64,000 bases of DNA from Petroclostridium sp. X23 (lineage in GTDB: Bacteria > Bacillota > Clostridia > SK-Y3): contig NZ_CP124862.1 in the NCBI RefSeq assembly GCF_030013905.1, positions 1 through 64,000 of the forward strand, in the 5' to 3' direction. Numbering within the stretch: the first letter of the stretch is position 1; every line of letters starts with the position of its first letter. The translations under genes were made by a program, and so were the position numbers. This document shows positions 25,910 to 34,618 of this stretch, piece by piece. The notes under the pieces were generated by a model that saw only the letters and a program-made list of their open reading frames with translations, had not been told where the DNA came from and did not search any database.

Positions 25910-26144
25910 TATCAATAGTTTTGGTTAGGCTTTTATATAGTTAGATAGATAACCAAACTTCAAAGCTGCAATGATTCTGCATTCAATCTTTTAACAGCCC
26001 TAAATATAGGGCGGATTCCAGATCGGCCCATAAACACTATCATAACTTGATTAACTTCTATTATTGTAAACCGTAAACCGTAAACCGTGAACCGTGAACT
26101 AGAAAAACTGTAAACAATTATTAAAAACAGAGAGCGTGATTGAT
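25910..26144. other. intergenic region with heptamer tandem repeats and hairpin
   Basis: Contains a GCCCTAAATATAGGGC hairpin near 25996-26011 and, at about 26066-26101, five tandem 7-base units of the form CGTAAAC/CGTGAAC. The same heptamer family, inverted, forms the thrS terminator at 36984. No promoter is obvious. Confidence 0.6.
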
Positions 26145-27458
26145 ATGCCTGAGTATTTTCATTCTGTTACATTGGATAAAGAAAAATGTAAAGGATGTAC
26201 CAATTGTATTAAACGGTGCCCAACAGAAGCTATCAGAGTAAGAAATGGGAAAGCCAAGATTATTAAAGAGCGATGCATTGATTGCGGAGAGTGTATAAGG
26301 GTATGCCCATATCATGCCAAAAAAGCGATTACCGATCCGTTTGAAGACATATTTAATTATAAATATAAAATCGCATTGCCGGCGCCAACCCTCTATGGAC
26401 AGTTTAAAAATGTATGGGATATTAATCTCATTCTTACAGGACTAAAACGGATAGGCTTTGATGATGTTTTTGAAGTTGCGTTGGCTGCTGAGGTTGTATC
26501 CGATGCATCAAAGCAATTTATAAAATCGGAGAGGGTAAAAAAACCTGTCATTTCTTCTGCTTGCCCGGCAGTTGTTAGACTAATAAGAGTAAGATTTCCG
26601 AATCTTATCGAAAATGTGATGCCTGTGAAATCACCTATGGAAGTTGCCGCACATATGGCCAAGCAGATTGCGGAAAAAACAACAGGATATAGTAAGAATG
26701 ATATAGGCGTGTTCTTCATATCTCCTTGTGCGGCAAAGGTTACGGATTCAAAAAATCCGGTTGCGCTGGATTCTTCATGTATTGATGGCGTTATTTCTAT
26801 GAAAGATATTTATTTAAAGCTGGCTGCTATTCTGGGGAAAATAGATGATGTAGAAGAGCTTTCATGCGCGGGTATGAGTGGGATATGCTGGGCCAATAGC
26901 GGCGGAGAAAGTGCGGCACTTGAAGGAGAAGAAGATATAGCGGTCGATGGGATACACAATGTGATTAAAGTACTCGAAGAATTAGAGGACGAAAAGTTAT
27001 CGGAAGTAGACTTTGTGGAACTCCTTTCATGTACAGGTGGATGTGTAGGTGGACCACTAACAGTGGAAAACAGCTTTGTGGCAAAAAATAGAGTGGCAAA
27101 AATCGCGAAAAAGACAGCAAATCAATGTTTAGTAAAAAATGTTGATAAGCTCTACTCAATAGACATTTCTTGGAACAACCCCATAACTTATCAGCCGATT
27201 ATGAAACTTGATGACAATATGGCTGAAGCAATGAAGAAGATGGAAACCATTGAAAGCATCTATGAGAAATTGCCGGGGTTGGATTGCGGTTCATGCGGTG
27301 CTCCTAGCTGCCGTTCATTGGCAGAAGATATTGTGCGGGGATTTGCAACCGAAACCGACTGTATATTTACACTTAGGGATCAAGTAAGTATGTTGGCTAA
27401 AGAAATGATTGAGTTGGAGGGTAAAATGCCGCCGCCTTTCAGAAGAAATGAAGAATAG
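26145..27458 (+). CDS. divergent [FeFe] hydrogenase-like H-cluster protein
   Basis: A 437-residue protein. Two ferredoxin [4Fe-4S] motifs open it (CKGCTNCIKRCP, CIDCGECIRVCP). The H-cluster domain has a divergent L1 (SSACPAVVRL), L2 (SPCAAKVT) and L3 (SCTGGCVGGP). A C-terminal 4Fe-4S module follows (LDCGSCGAPSCRSLAEDIV). This layout fits the poorly understood, putatively sensory groups rather than catalytic HydA, as does its setting among DRTGG, RsbW-like and PHP genes. ATG 26145 is chosen; GTG 26136 is possible, ribosome site weak. Redox sensing is inferred. Confidence 0.8.
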   Translation: MPEYFHSVTLDKEKCKGCTNCIKRCPTEAIRVRNGKAKIIKERCIDCGECIRVCPYHAKKAITDPFEDIFNYKYKIALPAPTLYGQFKNVWDINLILTGLKRIGFDDVFEVALAAEVVSDASKQFIKSERVKKPVISSACPAVVRLIRVRFPNLIENVMPVKSPMEVAAHMAKQIAEKTTGYSKNDIGVFFISPCAAKVTDSKNPVALDSSCIDGVISMKDIYLKLAAILGKIDDVEELSCAGMSGICWANSGGESAALEGEEDIAVDGIHNVIKVLEELEDEKLSEVDFVELLSCTGGCVGGPLTVENSFVAKNRVAKIAKKTANQCLVKNVDKLYSIDISWNNPITYQPIMKLDDNMAEAMKKMETIESIYEKLPGLDCGSCGAPSCRSLAEDIVRGFATETDCIFTLRDQVSMLAKEMIELEGKMPPPFRRNEE

Positions 27459-27561
27459 AATTTATCAATAAAGAATACTAAGTAAAGCCTTTCATGTAAG
27501 GTACTTTGTATCATTTATATAGAAAGAATCATAAAATGCTTTTTTAGGGGGAGGGAAAAAA

Positions 27562-27906
27562 TTGAAAGTAAAGGAATTGGTTGAGCAATTAGGTCTTAAA
27601 ATGATAGCTGGAGAAGGAGGAGTAGGAAAAGAGGTTAAGGGATGCTACGTTTGCGACTTATTAAGTTGGGTGATGTCGCATGCTCAGAAAGACAATATGT
27701 GGATTACTGTACAGACAAATGTTAATATTGTGGCTGTGGCAGTTCTCACTGAAGTTGCATGTATTGTTATACCGGAGGATATTGAAGTTGATAGTTTAAC
27801 AATAGAAAAGGCAAATATGGAGGACATACCGCTGCTGTCTGCATCTTTAAGTTCATTTGATATCGTACAGCAGTTGCTTCAGTGCAGTGAGTTTAAGATG
27901 AACTGA
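27562..27906 (+). CDS. second DRTGG-domain protein
   Basis: A 114-residue protein related in layout to the one at 25127: MKVKELVEQLGLKMIAGEGG then a cysteine-containing YVCDLLSWVMSHAQ helix and a central hydrophobic strand (NIVAVAVLTEVACIVI). TTG start behind GGGGGAGGG. It pairs with the PHP gene 36 bases downstream, forming a small signalling-like unit between the divergent hydrogenase and hydC. Confidence 0.75.
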   Translation: MKVKELVEQLGLKMIAGEGGVGKEVKGCYVCDLLSWVMSHAQKDNMWITVQTNVNIVAVAVLTEVACIVIPEDIEVDSLTIEKANMEDIPLLSASLSSFDIVQQLLQCSEFKMN

Positions 27907-27942
27907 TTATACTGCATTATTATTTTTTTTACGGAGGTTAAA

Positions 27943-28671
27943 ATGAGATATTCTGTAGATCTCCATATTCATACTGCATTGTCTCCTTGTGCAGATCGTG
28001 ATATGACTCCCAATAATATAGTAAATATGGCGATACTGAAGGGTCTTGATTTTATTTCAATTACGGACCATAATGCGGCAGGAAATATACAGTCTATCAT
28101 GGAATGCGCAAAGGGCAAGGATTTGACGGTGATTCCCGGAATGGAGATAGAATCTTCAGAAGAGGTTCATGTGTTATGTTACTTTTGTGATATCTATGCA
28201 GTGAAGGAAATGGAAAAACTAATAAATCGGCATATGCCGAATATTGAAAACAGGCCTGATATATTTGGAAGCCAAGAACTGTATGATAGCAAGGATGAAA
28301 TCATTGGCTATCAGAACAGGCTCCTGCTGACGGCAACGTCTTTGCCAATCAATCGCATTAAAGCGGAAGTTGAAAAGCTGGGTGGAGTTGTTGTTCCTTC
28401 ACATGTCGACAGGCAGTCTTTTAGTATCATATCTAATCTTGGTTTTATATCTGAGGAAATGGGATTTGCAACCATAGAAATATCAAAACATTGCGATAAG
28501 GATGAGTTCCTCAGAAAAAATCCTGATCTTATCAGATATAAGAGTATTACTAATTCAGATGCACATCATTTATTTGAAATTTCTGAAGCGGATGAGTGGG
28601 TCGATTTAGTGGATAAATCAGCAGAATCAATGATATCTTACCTTAAGGTAAAAAATAATATTGTAAAATAA
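27943..28671 (+). CDS. PHP-domain metal-dependent phosphoesterase
   Basis: A 242-residue PHP protein. Metal ligands are seen in DLHIHTALSPCADRDMTP, SITDHNAAGNI, the glutamate of PGMEIESSEEVHVL, SHVDRQ and NSDAHH. PHP proteins hydrolyse phosphoesters of nucleotides or small metabolites; the substrate is unknown. PHP genes commonly neighbour clostridial hyd loci. ACGGAGG gives the start. No terminator is visible before the hyd promoter region. Confidence 0.88.
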   Translation: MRYSVDLHIHTALSPCADRDMTPNNIVNMAILKGLDFISITDHNAAGNIQSIMECAKGKDLTVIPGMEIESSEEVHVLCYFCDIYAVKEMEKLINRHMPNIENRPDIFGSQELYDSKDEIIGYQNRLLLTATSLPINRIKAEVEKLGGVVVPSHVDRQSFSIISNLGFISEEMGFATIEISKHCDKDEFLRKNPDLIRYKSITNSDAHHLFEISEADEWVDLVDKSAESMISYLKVKNNIVK

Positions 28672-28734
28672 AAAAAATTTTGTTCAAAATGTAGATTTAT
28701 TAACAATAAGTTGATATAATATTATATAGGGTGT

Positions 28735-28752
28735 GCGTTAATTTTATAACAA
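28735..28752. promoter_or_regulatory. Rex-like operator 1 before hydC
   Basis: GCGTTAA-TTTT-ATAACAA matches the clostridial Rex consensus TTGTTAA-N4-TTAACAA at 11 of 14 defined positions. It lies just downstream of a TATAAT at about 28716-28721. Confidence 0.5.
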
Positions 28753-28755
28753 TAT

Positions 28756-28773
28756 ATGTTAATATAATAACAA
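28756..28773. promoter_or_regulatory. Rex-like operator 2 before hydC
   Basis: ATGTTAA-TATA-ATAACAA matches the Rex consensus at 12 of 14 defined positions, three bases after the first site. Rex senses NADH/NAD+ and would tie the NADH-linked hydrogenase to redox state. Confidence 0.6.
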
Positions 28774-28803
28774 TTCATTTTAAAAGTATAAGGAGGGTTT
28801 ACA

Positions 28804-29298
28804 ATGAGTGAGCAAAAATGCTGTACTTGTGTAGGCACAAAAGAACAAGAACAAAAGTTATATGAGGTTATCCAAAAGCACAAAGGCCAAAAAGGCGCGC
28901 TGATTCCTGTTCTTCATGAGGCACAAGAAATATACGGCTATCTACCGATGGAAGTTCAAAAAATGATTTCCCAAGGACTGGAAGTGCCTTTAACAGAAAT
29001 CTATGGCGTAGTTACTTTCTACACCCAATTCTCTCTTAATCCAAAAGGAAAATACAAAATCGGTGTATGTCTGGGAACCGCTTGTTATGTTAAAGGAGCC
29101 GGACCGATTATTGACAAGGTGAAAGAGAAGATTGGCATCGATGTGGGTGAGTGTTCTGAAGATGGCATGTTCTCATTGGATGCGACACGTTGTATTGGAG
29201 CGTGTGGATTGGCTCCGGTAATGACAGTTAATGATGATGTATATGGACGACTTGTCGTTGAGGATATCGAAGGAATTTTGGAAAAATACATGAAGTAA
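28804..29298 (+). CDS. hydC: hydrogenase subunit HydC (NuoE-like)
   Basis: A 164-residue thioredoxin-fold [2Fe-2S] subunit. Cluster ligands lie in VCLGTACYVKGAG and TRCIGACGLAPV. The NuoE core GALIPVLHEAQEIYGYLP precedes them. In trimeric HydABC hydrogenases it couples NADH oxidation at HydB to the rest of the complex in the cytoplasm. AAGGAGGGTTTACAATG is the ribosome site; two Rex-like operators lie upstream. Confidence 0.93.
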   Translation: MSEQKCCTCVGTKEQEQKLYEVIQKHKGQKGALIPVLHEAQEIYGYLPMEVQKMISQGLEVPLTEIYGVVTFYTQFSLNPKGKYKIGVCLGTACYVKGAGPIIDKVKEKIGIDVGECSEDGMFSLDATRCIGACGLAPVMTVNDDVYGRLVVEDIEGILEKYMK

Positions 29299-29313
29299 TA
29301 AGGAAAATTAAGA

Positions 29314-29865
29314 ATGAGGGAACTGTCACTGCATATATTGGATATTGTTCAGAATTCCATATCTGCTGGCGCAACACTAATAGAGATAGATATTCAAGAG
29401 GATGTGGCGTCGGATTTGTTAGGAATTGATATAAAAGATAATGGTAGAGGTATGTCATCCGAAACACTAAAAACCGTATCTGACCCTTTTGTTACTACGC
29501 GGACAACTCGCAAAGTTGGGTTAGGATTATCTTTACTAAAATCTGCTGCCGAATTATGTGGAGGACAAATGAACATATCTTCTACACTTGGAAAAGGGAC
29601 AGAGGTAAAAGTGACTTTTATTTATAGTCATATTGACAGAGTTCCTTTAGGAGATATGAGTGAAACTTTATTGACGCTGGTGATGTGTAACCCGCACATA
29701 GATTTTATATATCGGCATGCTGTCAATAAAAGTGAGTTCTGGTTTGATACCCGTGAAATCAAGCAGATGATTGAAGGTGTTGAGATCAATAATACCGAAG
29801 TGGTTTCTTGGATGAGGCAATATTTGAATGAACAGATAAAAAGTTTATATGGGGGTGTATTATAA
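29314..29865 (+). CDS. GHKL-type ATPase within the hyd operon
   Basis: A 183-residue protein with a histidine-kinase-like ATPase domain (N-box ILDIVQNSISAGA, G1 IDIKDNGRGMS, F-box DPFVTTRTTRKVGLGLSLL, G2 TLGKGTEV) but no phosphoacceptor domain. It resides between hydC and hydB in many Clostridia. A regulatory or assembly role is likely but unproven. Its TAA overlaps the next ATG by one base (TAATG). Confidence 0.87.
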   Translation: MRELSLHILDIVQNSISAGATLIEIDIQEDVASDLLGIDIKDNGRGMSSETLKTVSDPFVTTRTTRKVGLGLSLLKSAAELCGGQMNISSTLGKGTEVKVTFIYSHIDRVPLGDMSETLLTLVMCNPHIDFIYRHAVNKSEFWFDTREIKQMIEGVEINNTEVVSWMRQYLNEQIKSLYGGVL

Positions 29866-30236
29866 TGAAAAGTTTAGCGGAGTTGGAAGCAATCAGAAAG
29901 AAAACATTAGATAAAGTAAACTTAAGAAAAGAACGTGAAGAAGGAATTAGGATTGTTGTTGGGATGGCTACTTGTGGTATTGCAGCAGGTGCAAGACCGG
30001 TATTAAACTCATTTATGGAAGAAGTAGCTAAAAGAAACCTTCAAAATGTAATTGTTACTCAAACCGGATGTATCGGAGTATGTCGTTTGGAACCGGTTGT
30101 TGAAGTTTATGTTCCGGGTCAGGAAAAGGTAACCTATGTTAAGATGACACCTGAAAAAGCAGTGCAAATCGTAAATGAGCACATTGTTAACGGCAATGCG
30201 TGTATACAATATACTATAGGGGCAGCAGATAAATAA
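29865..30236 (+). CDS. thioredoxin-like [2Fe-2S] ferredoxin
   Basis: A 123-residue protein with a thioredoxin-like [2Fe-2S] domain: cysteines in MATCGIAAGARP (position ~38) and QTGCIGVC. It corresponds to the HydD-like or NuoE-N small ferredoxin commonly found between hydC and hydB. Probably an electron carrier or accessory subunit of the hydrogenase. Translation is coupled to the ATPase gene by a one-base overlap. Confidence 0.87.
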   Translation: MKSLAELEAIRKKTLDKVNLRKEREEGIRIVVGMATCGIAAGARPVLNSFMEEVAKRNLQNVIVTQTGCIGVCRLEPVVEVYVPGQEKVTYVKMTPEKAVQIVNEHIVNGNACIQYTIGAADK

Positions 30237-30258
30237 TTTGTGAGAAGGAGGGTTTTCA

Positions 30259-32058
30259 ATGGAATTAGTAAGATCTCATGTTCTAGTCTGCGGCGGTACA
30301 GGATGTACTTCCTCAGGTTGTGAAAAAATCATTAAGGAAATGGAAGCGCAGCTTGCTAAAAATGATATAGAAAAAGAAGTAAAAGTAATTAAGACCGGAT
30401 GTTTCGGATTGTGTGCGTTAGGACCGATTGTGATCGTATATCCTGAAGGTTCTTTCTACAGTATGGTAAAACCTGAAGATGTGAAAGAAATCGTAGAGGA
30501 GCACTTGTTGAAGGGCCGTATTGTAAAAAGATTATTATATAAAGAAACAATTACTGAAGATGATACTGTAAAATCACTGAATGAGGTTGATTTTTACAAG
30601 AAACAGTTGAGAGTCGCATTAAGAAATTGTGGTGTCATCAATCCTGAAGTGATCGATGAATATATTGCTTTTGACGGATATAAAGCACTTGGAAAAGTGT
30701 TAACCGAAATGAAGCCTGAAGATGTTATCGACACGATTAAAAAATCCGGCCTCAGAGGTAGAGGGGGCGGTGGTTTCCCATCCGGTTTGAAATGGGACTT
30801 TACAGCAAAGGCGCAGGGAGACCAGAAATATGTCGCATGTAATGCGGACGAAGGTGACCCTGGTGCGTTTATGGATAGAAGTGTTTTGGAAGGTGATCCG
30901 CACAGCATTATTGAAGCGATGTCTATTGCCGGATATGCTGTAGGGGCAAATCAAGGATATATCTACATTAGAGCGGAATATCCTATTGCAGTTAAGAGAT
31001 TGGAAATTGCAATCAGGCAAGCAAAAGAGTACGGTTTATTAGGAAATAACATCTTCGGTACAGATTTCAGTTTCGATCTTGAAATAAGATTAGGTGCCGG
31101 TGCATTTGTTTGCGGAGAAGAAACAGCGCTGATGACTTCTATTGAAGGACACAGAGGAGAACCGAGACCAAGACCTCCATTCCCGGCTATAAAAGGACTG
31201 TGGGGCAAGCCAACATTATTGAATAATGTTGAAACATATGCGAATATCCCGATGATTATTCTAAAAGGCGCTGAATGGTTCAGCAGCATTGGTACTGAAA
31301 AGAGCAAAGGTACTAAGGTATTTGCTTTAGGTGGTAAGATCAATAACACAGGACTTGTTGAAATTCCCATGGGTACAACCCTTAGAGAAATCATTGAAGA
31401 AATCGGGGGCGGCGTTCCGAACGGCAAGAAATTCAAAGCCGCACAGACCGGCGGACCTTCAGGCGGATGTATCCCGGCAGAATTGATTGATATTCCTATT
31501 GATTATGATTCATTGATCAGCATAGGTTCGATGATGGGTTCCGGCGGATTGATCGTTATGGATGAGGACACTTGTATGGTGGATATCGCGAAATTCTTCC
31601 TGGAATTTACTGTTGATGAATCCTGTGGTAAATGTTCACCATGTAGAATCGGAACCAAGAGAATGTATGAAATCCTTGAGAAGATTACCAATGGTAATGG
31701 TACTATGGAAGATATCGATAATCTTGAAGTGCTTTGTAAAAATATTAAGACTTCAGCATTATGCGGACTTGGACAAACATCTCCAAATCCAATCCTTAGT
31801 ACATTAAGATATTTTAGACATGAATATGAAGCCCATGTAAAGGATAAGAAATGTCCGGCCGGCGTATGTAAATCGTTGTTGGCATATACAATAGATGCAG
31901 AATTATGTAAAGGCTGCGGTATCTGCGCAAAACAATGTCCGGTAAGTGCAATCAGTGGAGAAAGAAAGAAACCTTATACCATAGATGCGGATAAATGTAT
32001 TAAGTGCGGCGTTTGTATGGAAAAATGTCCATTTAAGGCAATATTCAAGAATCACTAA
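30259..32058 (+). CDS. hydB: hydrogenase subunit HydB (NuoF-like, NADH/FMN)
   Basis: A 599-residue flavoprotein subunit. The N-terminal thioredoxin-like [2Fe-2S] domain (CGGTGCTSSGC, TGCFGLCALGP) is followed by the NuoF core with NADH/FMN loops (GLRGRGGGGFPSGLKW, ACNADEGDPGAFMDR, GAGAYICGEE-type GAGAFVCGEETAL), the [4Fe-4S] motif SCGKCSPCRIGT, and two C-terminal ferredoxin clusters (CKGCGICAKQCP, CIKCGVCMEKCP). This is the site of NADH interaction and probable flavin-based electron bifurcation. Preceded by GAAGGAGGG. Confidence 0.95.
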   Translation: MELVRSHVLVCGGTGCTSSGCEKIIKEMEAQLAKNDIEKEVKVIKTGCFGLCALGPIVIVYPEGSFYSMVKPEDVKEIVEEHLLKGRIVKRLLYKETITEDDTVKSLNEVDFYKKQLRVALRNCGVINPEVIDEYIAFDGYKALGKVLTEMKPEDVIDTIKKSGLRGRGGGGFPSGLKWDFTAKAQGDQKYVACNADEGDPGAFMDRSVLEGDPHSIIEAMSIAGYAVGANQGYIYIRAEYPIAVKRLEIAIRQAKEYGLLGNNIFGTDFSFDLEIRLGAGAFVCGEETALMTSIEGHRGEPRPRPPFPAIKGLWGKPTLLNNVETYANIPMIILKGAEWFSSIGTEKSKGTKVFALGGKINNTGLVEIPMGTTLREIIEEIGGGVPNGKKFKAAQTGGPSGGCIPAELIDIPIDYDSLISIGSMMGSGGLIVMDEDTCMVDIAKFFLEFTVDESCGKCSPCRIGTKRMYEILEKITNGNGTMEDIDNLEVLCKNIKTSALCGLGQTSPNPILSTLRYFRHEYEAHVKDKKCPAGVCKSLLAYTIDAELCKGCGICAKQCPVSAISGERKKPYTIDADKCIKCGVCMEKCPFKAIFKNH

Positions 32059-32077
32059 TAGAAGGGGGATGTGGAAG

Positions 32078-33817
32078 ATGGAAATGGTAAATATAACAAT
32101 TAACGGTCAAAAGCTTCAGGTGCCAAAGGAATATACCATTCTTCAGGCTGCCAGAAGTGCTAATATAGATATTCCGACACTTTGCTATTTAAAAGATGTT
32201 AATGAGATTGGTGCTTGCAGAATGTGTGTTGTTGAGGTGAAGGGTGCAAGAAGTTTGCAGGCTGCATGTGTATACCCGGTTTCAGAAGGTTTGGAAATTA
32301 AAACCAATACACCGGCGGTTAGGGAATCAAGAAAGGTAACTTTGGAATTGATTCTTTCCAATCATGATAGAAAATGCTTGACTTGTATCAGAAATAGAAA
32401 TTGTGAACTGCAGAAGATGGCAGAAGACTTAAATGTGCAGGATATAAGATTTGAAGGAGAGAACCCTCAACTTCCATTAGATGATCTTTCTCCTTCAATA
32501 GTGAGAGATCCCAATAAATGTATTTTATGCAGAAGATGTGTGAGCGTCTGTAAAAACGTACAGACCGTATCGGTAATCGATGCGCAGGAAAGAGGATTTA
32601 AAACCATTGTTGCTTCTGCTTTCAATAAAACGTTGAATGAAGTACCGTGCGCAATGTGCGGACAGTGTATTGTTGCATGTCCTGTAGGTGCATTAAGAGA
32701 AAAAGATGATACCGATAGAGTGTGGGCCGCTTTGGCAGACGAAACTAAACATGTAGTGGTTCAAACAGCGCCGGCTGTAAGAGTTGCGCTTGGTGAAGAG
32801 TTTGGTATGCCAATCGGAACCAGAGTCACCGGTAAGATGGCAGCGGCATTAAGAAGACTTGGTTTCGCAAAAGTGTTTGATACCGATACTGCTGCAGACT
32901 TAACTATCATGGAAGAAGGAACAGAATTATTAGGCAGATTGAAAGAAGGTAAAAATTTACCGCTCATTACTTCATGCAGCCCGGGATGGATTAAATTCTG
33001 TGAACATAATTACCCGGATTTCCTGGATAATCTGTCTTCATGCAAATCACCACATGAAATGTTTGGTGCAGTTATTAAATCCTATTATGCTGAAAAAGAA
33101 GGGATCGACCCTTCGAATATATATGTAGTTTCTGTGATGCCATGTACTGCAAAGAAGTTTGAAAGCAGTAGAGAAGAGTTGGCTGCAACAGGAACTCCCG
33201 ATGTAGATGTAGTTATCACCACAAGAGAACTTGCAAGAATGATTAAAGAATCAGGACTTGACTTTGTAAGTCTGCCTGATGAAAGTTTTGATAATCCATT
33301 TGGCGAAGCTACAGGAGCGGCAGTAATATTTGGTGCGACCGGTGGTGTTATGGAAGCCGCTTTAAGAACTGTTGCAGAAATTCTTGCCGGAAAATCAATA
33401 GATAATATTGAGTATAATGTTGTTAGAGGTATTGAAGGTGTTAAAGAGGCAACGGTGGAATTGAGCGGTGTTACCGTTAGAGCTGCTGTTGCTCACGGTC
33501 TTGGAAATGCAAGAAAGCTTTTGGATAAGATAAAAGCTGGAGAAGCCCAATATGAGTTTATTGAAGTAATGGGGTGCCCAGGCGGCTGCGTAACCGGAGG
33601 CGGACAGCCAATACAGTCTGCGAAGGTTAGAATGGATATTGACTTGAGAGCTGCAAGAGCCAAGGCAATCTATGATGAAGACCAAAGCTTGGCAATTAGA
33701 AAGTCTCATGAAAATCCATTCATCAAGAAATTATATGAAGAATACTTAGGTGAGCCATGCGGACACAAATCTCATAAGTTACTTCATACTCATTACCATA
33801 AGAGAGAGAACTATTAA
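32078..33817 (+). CDS. hydA: [FeFe] hydrogenase catalytic subunit HydA
   Basis: A 579-residue catalytic subunit. Order: plant-type [2Fe-2S] domain (CYLKDVNEIGACRMC, ~res 30-60), His-Cys3 4Fe-4S (HDRKCLTCIRNRNC), two ferredoxin clusters (CILCRRCVSVC, CAMCGQCIVACP), and H-cluster motifs L1 TSCSPGW, L2 MPCTAKK, L3 MGCPGGCVTGGGQ, then the small-subunit tail. It evolves or oxidises H2 with electrons from NADH and ferredoxin. The second residue of the usual TSCCP is Ser, as in many NADH-linked enzymes. Start 32078 fits GAAGGGGG. Confidence 0.96.
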   Translation: MEMVNITINGQKLQVPKEYTILQAARSANIDIPTLCYLKDVNEIGACRMCVVEVKGARSLQAACVYPVSEGLEIKTNTPAVRESRKVTLELILSNHDRKCLTCIRNRNCELQKMAEDLNVQDIRFEGENPQLPLDDLSPSIVRDPNKCILCRRCVSVCKNVQTVSVIDAQERGFKTIVASAFNKTLNEVPCAMCGQCIVACPVGALREKDDTDRVWAALADETKHVVVQTAPAVRVALGEEFGMPIGTRVTGKMAAALRRLGFAKVFDTDTAADLTIMEEGTELLGRLKEGKNLPLITSCSPGWIKFCEHNYPDFLDNLSSCKSPHEMFGAVIKSYYAEKEGIDPSNIYVVSVMPCTAKKFESSREELAATGTPDVDVVITTRELARMIKESGLDFVSLPDESFDNPFGEATGAAVIFGATGGVMEAALRTVAEILAGKSIDNIEYNVVRGIEGVKEATVELSGVTVRAAVAHGLGNARKLLDKIKAGEAQYEFIEVMGCPGGCVTGGGQPIQSAKVRMDIDLRAARAKAIYDEDQSLAIRKSHENPFIKKLYEEYLGEPCGHKSHKLLHTHYHKRENY

Positions 33818-33837
33818 TAGATAAAAAATATTAATGT

Positions 33838-33985
33838 AGGGATGGTTCGACTGTTTTTGCTTGCTGCAAGTGAAATAGAAGAACCATCCGAAACCACTGA
33901 TAAAGTCCGTTTTAGCATATAGAAGGAATGAAGGATGGGGACGGAGCTACTGCTGCACCTGGTTTTGGTGAAGCTGAAGCTCCGT
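33838..33985. repeat. two GC-rich hairpin elements after hydA
   Basis: First: GGATGGTTC (about 33840-33848) pairs with GAACCATCC (about 33881-33889). Second: GGGGACGGAGCT (33936-33947) pairs perfectly over 12 bp with AGCTCCGTCCCC (about 33979-33990). They resemble the dispersed GGGACGG-type intergenic hairpins of Clostridia. No T-run follows; the hyd terminator is not otherwise seen, so they may define the transcript end or act as insertion elements. Confidence 0.6.
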
Positions 33986-34149
33986 CCCCGTGCTTTGCGA
34001 CTGACCGATGAAGCAATTTTACAGTATTTTCCGACTGTCCCTTTGCTTTGTTGTTCAATGACTGTTGTGTTATGAATAGTGCATATATGCTTGGAGGCTT
34101 GTATACAATATTCATAATAGATTTATGTAAGCCTTAATATTACTGGGTT

Positions 34150-34301
34150 CGTGATATTGTATAAAAATTATTTTTTAGAATGTATGATTTTTGTTTATAA
34201 ATGGCATTATAATATTGGTGTGAATGTGGTACTATATATACATACCACAGCCAGCAAACAATGCTAAACAAACTTAATTTTTTCATTTTTCCTCCTTTTA
34301 A
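34150..34301 (+). repeat. tandem duplication, copy 1 (core)
   Basis: 152-bp core identical to 34467-34618 except for five substitutions, all just downstream of the -10 element. Weaker collinear similarity at the same 317-base offset extends upstream to about 34100. Contains a promoter and the 5' portion of a putative small RNA. Confidence 0.9.
34182..34211 (+). promoter_or_regulatory. sigma-G-like promoter of small RNA 1
   Basis: GTATG (34182-34186) and CATTATA (34205-34211) separated by 18 bases fit the forespore sigma-G pattern GHATR-N18-CATWHTA. A TATAAT overlaps the same -10 (34208-34213) but lacks a good sigma-A -35. Identical in copy 2 (34499-34528). Confidence 0.5.
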
Positions 34302-34365
34302 TATATATTAATATATTAAAAATTTGAAGGCCGATAGAGCGGAATGATCGGCCTTATTTATTTTT
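34218..34365 (+). ncRNA. putative small RNA 1 (CCUCC-tailed, own terminator)
   Basis: Predicted ~148-nt transcript from the promoter at 34182-34211. It has a 5' stem (TGTGGT/ACCACA), an unpaired conserved region rich in A and U that ends with CATTTTTCCTCCTTTTAA (complementary to Shine-Dalgarno AGGAGG), and an intrinsic terminator AAGGCCGAT/ATCGGCCTT (34327-34355) plus ATTTATTTTT. No ORF with a ribosome site is seen. A further hairpin (TATCCGGT/ACCGGATA, about 34365-34393) follows. Confidence 0.6.
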
Positions 34366-34466
34366 ATCCGGTTCATATTATATTGACCGGATATTTTTAT
34401 TTGTACCATATAAATGTGTATACAATATACTAGTTACTATTGTAAAAGCATTGGTGTAGCTTGGTC

Positions 34467-34618
34467 CGTGATATTGTATAAAAATTATTTTTTAGAATGT
34501 ATGATTTTTGTTTATAAATGGCATTATAATATAGATGGAAATGTGATACTATATATACATACCACAGCCAGCAAACAATGCTAAACAAACTTAATTTTTT
34601 CATTTTTCCTCCTTTTAA
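34467..34618 (+). repeat. tandem duplication, copy 2 (core)
   Basis: Second copy of the 152-bp core, offset 317 bases. Identity ends abruptly after CCTCCTTTTAA, where each copy has its own unrelated terminator. Confidence 0.9.

Noticed and set aside
26066..26101. Possible CRISPR-like array of heptamer repeats
   Set aside because: Units of seven bases without spacers cannot be a CRISPR array; no cas genes in the window.
31985..32077. Longer N-terminus for hydA
   Set aside because: Overlaps the C-terminal ferredoxin region of hydB in another frame; ATG 32078 matches the known HydA start and ribosome site.
33924..34070. Possible short peptide genes over the second hairpin (27 and 46 codons on the plus strand)
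   Set aside because: Reading frames are dictated by the inverted repeat, and only a poorly spaced AAGGA precedes one of them.
33912..34115. 67-residue minus-strand reading frame
   Set aside because: It covers the GGGGACGG hairpin, has no ribosome site and shows low-complexity translation; a by-product of the repeat.
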